Shown: positions 34,901 through 46,600 of the stretch, piece after piece
Layout of the letters: each line of letters starts with the position of its first letter
Position numbering within the stretch: the first letter of the stretch is position 1
Source: Amblyomma americanum
Lineage: Eukaryota > Arthropoda > Arachnida > Ixodida > Ixodidae
Assembly (NCBI RefSeq): GCF_052857255.1
Contig: NC_135505.1
Span: forward strand, 59,377,149 to 59,441,148
DNA length: 64,000 nt
Direction of reading: 5' to 3'
Position numbers and translations under genes: made by a program
The notes under the pieces: generated by a model
Seen by the model: only the letters and a program-made list of their open reading frames with translations
What the model was told of the DNA's origin: nothing
Database searches by the model: none

Positions 34901-35591
34901 TCGTAATTCTGCTTTACTCCATGGCGATCACGATCATCTCGTAGCTGATTTCAGACATCTCCAACACCAGGCACAGGAAGAGGGTCATGACATCGTCTTC
35001 CAGTAGATACCGCGACACTCTGGCATTGTCGGAAACGACGCAGCTGACGCTGCAGCTCGAGCGGCTCGGAGAAGTGCCAACATTGTCCACATACCGTTGA
35101 CAAGAGTCGACGCAGCAAGACATCTGCGAATTCTTGGCCGAAAAGAGCTTTTAGAGCCATGGTACGGCGGCTACTCTACATGCCGTCTGCCCCGTCTAGA
35201 CCCCTTACTTCAACTCAGTCATCAGTCCGGCCTCTTCCGCTGCAATTCTGCGCTGTTGTGTCGCCTGTGGCTGGGAGTGGCGTTCACAAATGCCTACTCC
35301 CTCTTAATCGCAATGGCAGACTCTCCTGCGTGTGAGATCTGTGGGTGCGACGAAACTATAGAACACTTTCTTTGTAACTGCCCTCGGTATCAGCGTGAGC
35401 GTACACGCCTGTCTGCAACACTCCGCCATTTAGATCCTCTGCCCCTTACTGAAGTTATGATTCTGGGTCCTTGGAGTAAGCCTTCATCGCAGAGGACCGC
35501 TTCGAAGGCACTTTTTAAACTTCTTGAAGGACTCAGAACTGAGTGCAACATTGTGGACTATCAGTGTGTGCCCTGTGTACCCTGCAAGTAA
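31950..35591 (+). pseudogene. I-clade LINE ORF2 (APE, RT, RNase H, zinc finger), multiply broken
   Basis: Reading across frames: an APE endonuclease with ISEPN, IISGDLNAHH and SDHIPTHLEI; an RT with LPSAPGPDDITYVAQ, GGFRRGRSSTDNVIDLVF, GVPLGGVLSPALFYL and a catalytic box mutated from YADD to YAHD at about 33,858; the thumb and linker from 34,206 (LQLYRALFLGFLRYSAPVLS); an RNase H region with ELAAHHAAVQSIV, KAAL preceded by a stop, and GIVGNDAADAAARAARRSAN; and a terminal CEICGCDETIEHFLCNC zinc finger. Longest open pieces are 32,865-33,392, 33,720-34,112, 34,206-34,709 and 35,097-35,591. The lost Asp and numerous stops rule out activity. Confidence 0.85.
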
Positions 35592-35740
35592 TGGCCAACG
35601 GACATGTGGAAAAGTGTTCATCTCTCTTTGTTCTCTCCCCTTTCTGTCTCTCTCTCCGTTCCCCCTTCCACGTGTAGCGTAGCATACCGGGCGCTGCCTA
35701 GTTAGCCTCCCTGCCTTTCCGTTTGTCTCTCTATCTGTCT

Positions 35741-37359
35741 CTATGAGCTTGATATGGCGGTCGGCCTTTCAGAGGTGTTTTCATGTTTACTTGTACTGAG
35801 CCAAGGTGACACCTTTGTGACATCTTAGTCTCGAGAAATTTTATTTCCATGCATTTTCGTCAGATGCTTTGTTTGCAGTAGCAGTCATAAAGTGGTACCA
35901 CTATCTGGAATTCTTGGGAACTGTGAACTATTCGTCGTTGTAAAGTGTGTGCGTATAGTACCGATTACGGATAGCATGGTAGAGAGCGCTTAGCACCTCA
36001 TGAATCCTTGCGAACTGAAGGTGGCGCGCGCGAACACAATCTTAATAATAAATAAATGCCATAGGATCGCTGAAATGGTGACAACTGAAGCTTGTTTCGA
36101 ATATTTATAATAAAAATAGTGTTATCAGGCAAATATTTCCAAACGACATATAGAAAATTGATATCAGTTCTTTGCGTGGTGTATTTTTCGTGTTTCTGTG
36201 GTTGCCTTTAAATACGTTGGTTAGTTAATAACGGTGCCAACAGAGCGCTCTTTCACGCTACATGCATGTGTTTTCCCGTTTACTGCAACCCTGTTCTACG
36301 TTTAGCAACAGAGAGAACAAGAAGGATGCCTTGATGAAGTATACGACATTCTCTGTGCAGCAATTACTGCAAACTGCAGTGACATTACTTTGCCGCTTAC
36401 TTTTGAGCCGAAAGATGACGGTATCTAAACAAAGTTAGTGGTGGAACGACAGCGCACCTTTTCCACTATGAATACGTCAATTAACTGTGAAATCTGCGTA
36501 GTCTTAGATGTGACTATACGCAAGAAATTACAGAAAACGTAATTGTAGTTTCATAGATTTAAAGGATTATCCTAAATGCACAGCAGATCAAAACATTATT
36601 ATGTTGAAGGCGGATGACGTTATAATCGATATCGAGCAGAAGGATTTTAGACTGGATATTAGAATAACGAATTATAATTAATCAAACAGTAAACTAACAA
36701 CGACAGAAAACAGAAAATAAAGGCTCAAATTAAGAGTGGCAAATTATGAAAACCACGACACTTGCGCAAAAGTCGAATCTGGTGAGCGTATTTCACCGCG
36801 AACAATTTGTTTTTTCGAATTGTGCCTTCTAAAAGATGTAATTTCAAAGTGCACCACGCACGTGACTCGAAAACAAAAATCGGCAGAATGATGATGTTTT
36901 TTCAACACTCATGATTTTTGTTAACATTTTTAGAAATATATCTTAACCCTTTAATGTGCGACATGGCTTTTAATTGACGTACGACAGAAGTTCCAAAAGT
37001 TCATTTTAGGGGAGAAATGCGAAAAAATGGCCACTAACCGAACATCTTGTGGGCATCATTCTACCAAACACTACCTGGGCTAACGTCTTTCTGATCTACG
37101 GCTCTTGTGTGCTTAAGTGGTTGATGTGTAATGAATGTTCACGCAGTTAGGGCAGGCAGATCTTGCAAGGATATCGTAGTGCTGGCAGGTGTTGGAAATG
37201 CACTGAGATAAATTTCATGATACGCTTAAGAGATGAAGTTATCTCATTTGGTAAAGTATACTCTTAGTGCCTGTTTCGAAATTTTCGATTGAATTAATCC
37301 AATAAAGAATAAGACTTTTTAGCAATTTGTTTCTGCTGTTCTCTTCTGGTTGTAGTGAA
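35741..37359. other. no recognisable gene
   Basis: A/T-rich DNA between the LINE and the duplicated segment; only short frames. Confidence 0.45.
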
Positions 37360-38060
37360 CCTGTCAAAACACAGTAGAGCCACAAAAGCGTAGGTCAAGA
37401 CTGCATTCTCTCGGGAATTTTTCAACGGAACAAAAAGAAACATGCAGGTGGTAAAGTCATAAAAATTTTGACAGAGAGCCAAATGTTTGCTCAAAATTTC
37501 GAATTTTCTGCACATTTCTTCAATATATTTGAGGTGGCATGTTAGAAATTATATGCCAAGAAAAAACTAGTAATAAAACAGAAAAATGGCGGTCGTGGCG
37601 CGTAAACATTGACTCGTCAATAAAAAAGTGATTAAATTTTTTCCCTGTCATATCTCTTATGCCTGCACGTTGTTATAAAACAAATGAATCGGCTGTTTCT
37701 GAGTCCCATAGCAAATTTTACGAAACGGTTCTGTGTGCCATTCTTAACACAAAACTGAATGCGTAGGGCTTATTTAATCAACAAAAGAGCTCAGAATTAT
37801 GTAAAAAAATATCTCAAGTTCACAACGGGACGAAAAGTTAAAGCTTATGACAAGGTAACTGCGCGCACTTGGCGCTCGCTCAACTGAAAGTAGAGCACTT
37901 AAAATGCATTTATTATTTCTGTGGTGAACCACTTTCTTTATAGCCTTGGCTGAAGTCTCGTTTAATGCCTTGTACATATTATTCACATCGAGATCACCAA
38001 CAGTGAGATAAGGTTCAGATGAAAGCTAAACCGACACTTGCCACGATAACTTCTTTTTTT
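37360..38060 (-). repeat. right piece of the inverted duplication (partner of 15,815-16,531)
   Basis: On the minus strand, 37,990-37,790 encodes VNNMYKALNETSAKAIKKVV and ERAPSARSYLV, aligning without gaps to the frame at 15,850-16,050. Similarity weakens but stays in order towards 37,360, where a signal-peptide-like stretch (AVLTYAFVALLCF) precedes AG/GT, as at 16,463-16,531. The gene, if any, is not recognised. Confidence 0.45.
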
Positions 38061-38089
38061 ATTGTTAGTGATCCCCAAACAGGCTCTAT

Positions 38090-38665
38090 ACAAAGGGACG
38101 CGACCTGTCGTATTCAATTTCGACGAACGGAACAATTAGATACATACCTTTTGGATCCCACAAAGAAAAGCTTGACGCATCAGGCAAGCAACATTCAGCA
38201 GTTCATACGGTGTGTGGGTACAGTCAAGACTCATATTCCTGTATGCCTGCAGCGCCAAGTGCGGATCTACTGACTTTTCTAGCAATCTTTTGGTGGTTTG
38301 AAACGTGCGCTCTGCTGCGCCGTTAGACTGCGGATACCCGGAACTTGACGTAACATGTTTGAACAGGAAAGCTTATGCGAATTTCTTGAATTCTTGTGAC
38401 GAAAACTGGCTGCCATTATCAGTCCACCAAAGTTTCCTGTATAGCACGCTTGACAAAGCATTTCAGCTGTATTATAACAGAAGTACAATGGGACTATTCT
38501 AATAAAGCGCGAAAAGTAGTCTGCAACCGCAAGTTAATGACTGTGGTTGAAATATTACAGATCCGCTCCTGCTTTCTGCCAAAGAAAAGAAGGCGACTTC
38601 AATGGCATCATTGGTTCTGCCTTTTCTACTCTCAGTCTGGCGCACTCTAAGCAGTTATTCACCGC
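38090..38665 (-). pseudogene. Ty3/Gypsy integrase fragment
   Basis: Minus-strand translation reads CLECARLRVEKAEPMMPL (CX2C of the zinc finger), WQKAGADL, then VADYFSRFIRIVPL with the first catalytic Asp, WTDNGSQFSSQEFKKFA with the second, and HVTSSSGYPQSNGAAERTF with the catalytic Glu, ending in DPHLALQAYRN. The D-D-E order of a retroviral-type integrase core is complete, although a frameshift near 38,430 and stops interrupt it. It belongs to a different Gypsy lineage from the elements at 9,230 and 45,061, as judged by the DNG and YPQSNG sequence types. No LTR was recognised nearby. Confidence 0.8.
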
Positions 38666-38690
38666 CGAAAAAAATTAGTGCTTAAAAATT

Positions 38691-38746
38691 GGATGTTCGT
38701 CAACGGATGTTCCTCAACGGATGTTCATCAACGGATGTTCCTTAAC
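38691..38746. repeat. four tandem copies of a 14-bp unit
   Basis: GGATGTTC followed by [GCAT]TCAAC or CTTAAC repeats four times with a 14-bp period. Confidence 0.8.
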
Positions 38747-40359
38747 GCACACAGATATTCTCTATCGGGTTACATCTATTGGTTAGAAATCCCACCTTCA
38801 GCTGAAATGGGAGATATAAACGCCGCGAGCGGCTCGGTCGCTCCACTTCTGAATATAGAATGGCGACACAGGGCATCTTCTAGGCCATGGCCATGGTCTT
38901 CGTCCTGGCACTGTCTGTCTTCGGTGGCACGGCTTCGGCACAAGGTTCTATGCGTGAAACAAAAGTTTGCTATAATTTAAATGTAGTACTTTAATTGCCG
39001 TAAGAGGTCGCTCGCATGAAAACAAGAGTAATGGTTTTTGAAAAATTATAATAACAACATATGCAGACTCTGCTGGGTATGAGAAAATTTTAATATTCGC
39101 CGGTGTATCTCGGTTCTTTTGATACTCGGAAGAAATGTAGCGTAGAGAAGTGAAAGCAAGGATAGCAAGTGCATTTTACGCTTAAGACAATCACAATAAT
39201 TGCTTCAAAACGGGCCACAGAATGTCCTAAGAAAGTGTAGCCAAGGAGTGCTATCTTCCGTAGCAATAGAAACCTGAAAGTATTGTTCTTGTTGTTGAGT
39301 CGTTCAGTCGCGTCCTACTCTACGCAGCCTCAGGGACTTAGCCTTCCCAAGACAGCTTGATCTAAGGCTGATACTCGACGTTCCCCCGGCCGACGTTTGT
39401 TGTTTCTGTTATACTGTCATTTATTATTAGTCTCTGCGTTCTCCGCCTCCTCGTACCTTGCATTTTTACCAACATCAGTCAATTGTGTATTGAATTCTAA
39501 GCTTCCTTTTTGTGGAAAACGTATTAGAGCACAACCTTCAGGTTTTGTGCTTCCAAGGAACCGTGAGGGTGACTTCCATTCGCGATGACAGATTTAATTT
39601 CAACACAGTGTCTGGTACTCCTCTTTTTGAAATCATGTTCTAAAAGCAATAATGTGTTTTCTAAGAACCAGCCTATTCATTAATGAATGCATCTCGTTTT
39701 GCAATGGGACATGATTTTTCATGTCTATAAACAGGATAGCGTGTCGGACACAGCATTATATACTTTGTTTCGTGCAGAGCGACGAAACTAATACCTCTCA
39801 TTTTCCTTTCTTCTAATTAAATAGATTTCAAAAGCAAATAACCGACGAATCGATGTACTGAAAGGCTTGCTGAATGACGCCAAATGTCAAACCAGAGGTA
39901 ACTGTAAGCAGCAATTGTCGTAACAGCGTAAGTTGCTGGGCGAGTTGGTGACGATATTCCGTCACTACAGAGCAACGAACAGAACATAGAAGGAAACATG
40001 CAGGAACACGACGTGTCCGTGTGGTCTGTGACTGCGTTGCTTTTTTTATGTACCGCTCGTCCCGCTGAAGTCTTGGAATTTTACTTAAATATTTAACCGT
40101 TTCAAATTTTTATCCCAAATTTTTATGCTCGTGTTAATTTTGTGATTGCCTCAATAATTCAGACGAATGGCAATAGATTAATTTTTTTTTTAAGCGAACC
40201 AAATTCAACGCAGCTATAACAATTTTTCTTTAGACAATTATTAGCACACATAATCATGCAAGAAACTAATGGCTAAAATATTAGGGCCCTAAAGCGCAAA
40301 CTCGATAGACACATCCTAGGCGTGATGGCGGAGCGCCCACTCGCACGGGCGTACTCTGG
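38747..40359. other. no recognisable gene
   Basis: Only short frames; no repeat family identified. Confidence 0.45.
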
Positions 40360-40698
40360 AGCCTGTCTGCGCCCCGCCGCGGTGGCTCAGTGGTTAGGGC
40401 GCTCGACTACTGATCTGGAGTTCCAGGGTTCGAACCCGACCGCGGCGGCTGCGTCTTTATGGAGGAAAAACGCTAAGGCGCCCATGTGCTGTGCGATGTC
40501 AGTGCACGCTAAAGATCCCCAGGTGGTCAAAATTATCCCGGAGCCCTCCACTACGGCACCTCTCTCTCCCTTTCTTCTTTCACTCTCTCCTTTACCATTC
40601 CCTTACGGCGCGGTTCAGGTGTCCAACGATATATGAGACACATACTTCGCGATTTCCTTTCCCCCCAAAACCAGTTATTATTATTAGCCTGTCTGCGC
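40360..40698 (+). mobile_element. full-length tRNA-derived SINE (subfamily 2) with 13-bp TSD
   Basis: The SINE (40,373-40,685) has a tRNA-like head with A box GGTGGCTCAGTGGTTAGGGC at 40,381-40,400 and B box GGGTTCGAACCC at 40,426-40,437, a body shared with subfamily 1 (CCCAGGTGGTC...GGAGCCCTCCACTACGGC), and a distinct 3' half ending in (TTA)n. Perfect 13-bp copies of AGCCTGTCTGCGC flank it at 40,360-40,372 and 40,686-40,698. The intact promoter boxes and TSD point to a fairly recent insertion. Confidence 0.92.
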
Positions 40699-43600
40699 AT
40701 GCGCGAGGCCGACGAGGCAGAAGGCCGAGCGGGGCGCAGATATCTGCATGCAAGATACCGGCGGGGTCCAGTTTACAATAATCTGAGTACTGCGGAGCTC
40801 CAGGAGTCTCTTTTCTTCATGGCTGGCAGCTCTTTCTGTTTCCCTCAACCTTCTCCGAATCCTGTCAGCTCTCCAACCATCTTTTCTTCACGGCTCGTCA
40901 TTCTTTCAATGGCTTCCTTAGGTGTTGCGAGCCATAACCGCGAGCATAGAGATCCATGCCCCTTTTAGGCGTCTGTCGCGGCGCGTGGCTGGGAGCGCCG
41001 GCACTCCGCACGTACGCCGAGCATCAAGTTGCCGCTTAATGTCTGCTACGACTAGTAACTACCAAAGCACAGGACCAAAGTTTGCCGTCCCTCCTAAGAG
41101 GATCCTTCCGGAAATGGATTTCATGGTTTGGCGTGTCACCTCCTCCTCACCGGGACCTAAACATGACAGGTGTGTTTCGGGGGGCACAGGTTTGGTATCG
41201 CGTTTCGAACCCCCGAAGCGTGGCTTTCTGGTAGAGTCCACCTAGCATAAGGGAGATGCTGGGTTCAATCCATAGTGCCACCTGTTGCCCACCGGTTTTT
41301 TAATGGGTACAAGGTTCCCCCTGCTTGGTGCTCAGATATTCTAGGGTGAGATGCTTGGGAAAGAGTACTCAACCAAACCGTTTATTTGACGGATCAGAGA
41401 TGAGTTCCGCCGTTCCGGCCCCAGGAACTTGCCTACAACGCGAACGGTGTCGGATCTGGAAAATCGCTCGTTCTCCCTGTTGATCTCGCACAACGAAGGC
41501 GGGTTCGTTGTCTTGTCTAAAGATGCCTATCGCTGAACATGAACTAGTGAGTTGTATCGAAGATGCTACTGACTTGCTCAGTGCGATATCATTAGGAAAT
41601 GCCACTGTAATTTCTCAAAACGACTTTGTTGCGTTGGTATCGTTGTACCTGTGGTCCAGCTTTGCCATGCGGGACGATGACTTCTACCTCCAAAAAACTG
41701 GTATTTGCATCGCGTCCTCTGTGGCGCCCGTTTTCAGGGACTTATTTTTGGCTCGGAGAAATAGATTATTAGAAAGAAGACTGGTCGAAACATGTGTGCG
41801 AAAAAAATTTAGGTTTGTAGACGGTTTTCTGGTTCTCGGTGATGCGATGGTCCCGGATCTTCGCGTTGCATTGTCTGAAGGTATGCAATTCTTAAGCCAA
41901 GGCATGTGTCCGCATTTGATAACTCATGAAGTTCTAGATGTTGATGCGTCTTTGCGGTTTTTAAATATATCAGGCTTTCGTTCTTGGGCGACCATGCATG
42001 CTGGGCATACGTGCGATCCGAGGGCAAATACGCCGCCGTTATCGTTTGTTGGACGTAGCTTGTAAACAGAGCTATTACTAACTTCTGTTTTACATATGCG
42101 CTGCGAAATTCTTGCATGCAAAATATAGCGTCCAGTTCTACCCGTCAAGTAAGCCAGTTGTCCACCGCAGCATATCAGATTCATTTGTTTATTTCTATAG
42201 CTGCGTGCCTTAAGAAAAGGATGAAGAATGACCGTATTAGTGATCCTGTAGAATCGGCATGTGCAAGGAAAAAAGTTGTGGCAGTACCTTACACGCATAA
42301 TTTTTCTCGTAGGTTAAAGAAGAACGGCAGTCGAGTGGGTGATGATGTTATTTTTTTACCATAAAAACAACACTGTTTTTGTTAATTGCGTCAACAGAGA
42401 CCACGTAAAAGACGTAGGTTGCAATACCACGACACAATAATCGCTTTGTGGTGCTGGCGACACTCTCACTGAAAAGTGAGATATGAGCGTTTCAGGAGCC
42501 CCCCACGTGCCACCTGAAAGACGTTAAAGTAGTTTAAACACTTTCACGACCTCTCGCCCTACAAATGTTACCGGGGTAATAATTTACTTGGCAGATGATC
42601 GAATTAAAATTGAGATAGAGAATCACGATGCATAACTTTGTTCCAACAAGAAGTGGCTCTTGACTACATTTAAATAACACAACTGGATTTCAGAAGTAGA
42701 GGTTCTCGACACCTTACTAGCTAAATGTAGCCTTTCAGCGGGCGCAAGAATTTCATAACCCCTTGACTTTACCACAGCGCGCAAAAGAAAAACGAACACG
42801 GATGGGTACATAGACACCACAATTGCTCAGGCGGGTGTGCTGATGTCAGTCCGTGTTCGTTATTGCTGGGTTATAGAGAAGTGAAGCATGCGTAAAAACA
42901 AAGCTTTGAAATTTTCCTTCGGAACTTTGAAGGCGATTCAACACTCAGAGTTGCTGCAGTAACATTCGCGAACTGAGCTTGTAAAGTGGGTACCACGAAA
43001 TAAGCGTACTTTATGAAATTATAGTGCAATCAGCAATGATTTCGTTTTTATTCGAGAGAGAGGGGGCGAGACGCTTGCAACCAGCTGTGACCTATACATT
43101 ACTACCAACTATGGACACAAAATTGTCTAGCCAGTGTGATTTAGGGATGTTGAAATTGATCGCCCGACATCTGCCGCATAATAAAAAATTCCTCCTGTGG
43201 ATTTTGTTCACAGAACGATGACTCAGCCATCCCCGGGTTCACCGCAGCTCAACGCCTGTTCTGCTAAAGTAAAAGCCAATCTCAGCCTTTCCGCAGGTTA
43301 CACGGAACTGCGTTTTATGCTTTGTGACCCAGATGCCTTCCATGGTAAGCGAACAGATTATCACGGTCTATAAGTTCCGTAAAACACTAGCCAAGGTGGC
43401 CCAGTTGGTATGGTGTTCTCTTGCTGAGAAAACTGATGAATGAATCCTCTGCCATGGTGAATGCAATTAGGCTCGTTTTTATTGCGCAAACATACTCCTC
43501 GCCAAAAGAGCTCGGTTACTGTTACATGTGCAGGCCGGTGTTGGCTATGAATGCCAACAAAGCTTGGTATTGGGGTTCATGGGTCCAGAATCGAGTGTCC

Positions 43601-46600
43601 GGTGGTCGGCTGGAGTGGTATCCCTGAGTGTCGGGTGTTGCTTGCGTGCCTCCCGAAGTTAAGGGAAAGTTATCAAAAAGTGAGGTAATGTCGCCTCTGC
43701 AGCGCAAGCAGGGCAGTTGAGAAGCAAGGTCTGTTATGTGCGGGAGGCTCTGACCGCAGCCGTCAGCGCAGCATCCACGCGGATTAGCCTGAACGCCACC
43801 TCCTCACGGCGAGTTAAATGGCCTCTTGCGTTAGGCCCTCATAAGCACTAAACAGAGACAACCTTCGGCATCTATCAAACACTTGGAGTATATTGTGAAC
43901 GTTAAAGCCCACATACCATACAGTACCTTACAGTAACATGCAGTACCAAGCCGTTCCATTCCGTTCCATAGCAGACCCTACCATACCATACCACACCACA
44001 GCACACCATACCATACAACATCATACCATAATTTTTCTCAAAATAATGTATGCAAGGAACCTGTCAGTTCTCATAATCTTATACCGCCATGAATTAGACC
44101 TGACGCCCTGAGAGTCTATAAGTGTGAACTCCTAACAGATGCAATAATCAACGACATAATTGACACAAAAAAAATGATCCATTATCAAGCATCTATACTG
44201 AATTCACTAGGAATATTTCGTTGTTTCTCTGAGGGCCAGTGAAAGCAAATTGGAGTCATACTTTCAGCAATAGAAAGTGCGTTTATTGCACAGCCACTGA
44301 AAACGCCGCCATTAATCTTCTAATTGCTGCATTATGAAGGAATGTTGCAAATACAATAATTTCAGCCGAGAATTCACCTTAGCTTTCAAAAATCGCAGCA
44401 AAAAACTCAGCAGCACTTACAAAAACTATGCTTTTTTTTCTGGTTCCATTTTCGGAACATTGGCGTTTCTGATGTACAAAATAGTATGATCTGAAAACGT
44501 TTTTATGGTCGCTGCTGTCAGAATTTCTTCTTAGCATTATGATAAGATCCTTTGAGTTGTGTTCAACGTCTGCATAAATTATAGAGTGCAAATCTTAGAG
44601 AAAAGCACAGTTTCAGTACTGTTTTCTTTCACCTTTGAATATGTGCCGCATTCAGTGCTTCAGAAACCGTGGTGGGCAGGAAAGCATTTCTTCAGCAAAG
44701 GCTTTTGCAGCATAGCTATTGTATGCACGTCACACAAAGCCAAACGCGTGTCTTTGTTCCGTGAACACGCGACAACCGCCTGAACGCGTCTCGCAATACA
44801 TTCGTCGTCAGGAAGTAGAGTGCCCGCTAGTTCGCGGTGGCGGGTGTTGCACGACCACACTCTGCACACACCCGTATCTCACTCTGTGCAATCTTCGCTG
44901 ACATCAGAAAGCACGCGTGGTAGGGAAAACGCCCCAAACGCTTCGAAACTCTACTCAGGTAATACACGTAGCAGGGAGTCGAGAAGCCGAAGTTGTGCAG
45001 CATGTCCAACATTGGCGGCATGCCTTGGACACTGCCCCTGAACACGATACCCGATAATATTGAAGCGGGAGGACGACGACGAGACTCAGCGAGTGATCGG
45101 GTGGACGAAGACGAAGACGACAACGAAGTTCTGACTGCGTTCTGAGTGCCGCTGTAGCTGTTCCTTCGCTGGTGTACATAGCTGTAAATATATTCTTTCC
45201 CGCAACATATTTGGTGAAGGTGCGCTTTTTTTCCACGTTTATCAACGACGGAGCTCCGCAGCGGCCGACAGCTGCCTTCATCATGACCCAGGACGCCTGC
45301 CAGCAAACATCACCATCGGCCATGCCCTCACTCGTACTTTCTGGTCCTCGTGACCCTGGGACATTTTCTGGCACCGACCACGTTGACGTAGACGACTGGA
45401 TCCAGATGTATTAACGCGTGAGTACACACAACCGCTGGGATCCAACCCTTATGCTCGCCAATGTCATTTTCTACCCAAAAGACACCGCCCGAGTCTGGTA
45501 CGAGACTCACGAAGATGACTTGACCAGCTGGGACGTCTGCAAGCAGAAACTGCGCGATCTGTTTGGACGGCCGCTCGGCCGAACACTCGCCGCAAAGAGG
45601 GACCTTGCATCCCGAGCTCAAACTTCTACGGAATCCTATGTTTCGTACATTCAGGACGTGCTGGCCCTCTGCAACAAAGTTGACAATAACATGCCTGAAT
45701 CTGACAAAGTGGGTCACGTGTTGAAGAGGATCGCCGACGATGCCTTCAATCTGCTCGTCGACAAGAATTGCACTACAGTCGACGACATTATTAAGGAATG
45801 CCGCCGATTTTCTTCTCCAAACGTCATTCTTCACCATGGCGCCCCTCGTCAACTTCTCACCGACCGTGGTCGTCATTTTCTGTCCCAAGTGATTAATGAC
45901 ATTCTTCGTTCGTGTGCCACGCAGCACCAGCTCGCGACAGCTTACCATCCACAAACCAACGGGCTTACGAAACGGTTCAACCTTACGCTCACCGGCATGT
46001 TAGCAATGTACGTCTCACCAGACCACCGAGATTGGGACGCTGCCTTGCCTTATGTGACTTTTGCTTATAACTCTTCACGGCATGACACAACTGGCTATTC
46101 CCCTTTCTACCTTTTGTTTGGTCGGCGTTCCATCTTCCCTTTGGACACACTCATGCCGTCTTCTTCAGTCGTCATCACTGCTTACGCTCGGGACGCCATC
46201 ACCCAGGCCTCGCTGGCGCGCCAAATAGCCCGTAGTCAGCTCCGTGCCTCACAAGCTTCCCAGAAGTCCGCCTACGACCGCCGTCCCCGGGCGGTCGAAT
46301 ATACACTCGGATCACTCGTCCTCCTCTGGACGCCGTCACGCAGAGTCGGTCTCTCCGAGAGGCTCCTTTCTCACTACCGGGGCCCTTACCATGTGGTGCG
46401 CCGTGCCACCGACGTGAACTATGAAATTGCACCTCTTGCGTGCTCGCCATCGTCCTCCAGCCCCTCCACCGATGTCGTCCATGTCTGGCGCCTAAAACCT
46501 TATCCCTGCGTTCATACGTCTCCACTCTAACGCCGAGACGGCGTCTCATCAGCCGGGGGTCCTGAAGCGGGAAGACGACGACAAGACTGAGCGAGTAAAC

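Larger units (their letters stand above)
30491..35740 (+). mobile_element. nearly full-length, decayed I-clade LINE
   Basis: Contains ORF1 with CCHC knuckles (30,542-31,911), then ORF2 with APE endonuclease (31,950-32,615), RT (33,130-34,112), RNase H (34,790-35,090) and a terminal zinc finger (35,331-35,385), and a pyrimidine-rich 3' UTR (TCTCTCTCCGTTCCCCC...). This domain order defines the I superclade of non-LTR retrotransposons with RNase H. It begins where the upstream PLE ends. Many stops and frameshifts in ORF2 show it is inactive. Confidence 0.85.
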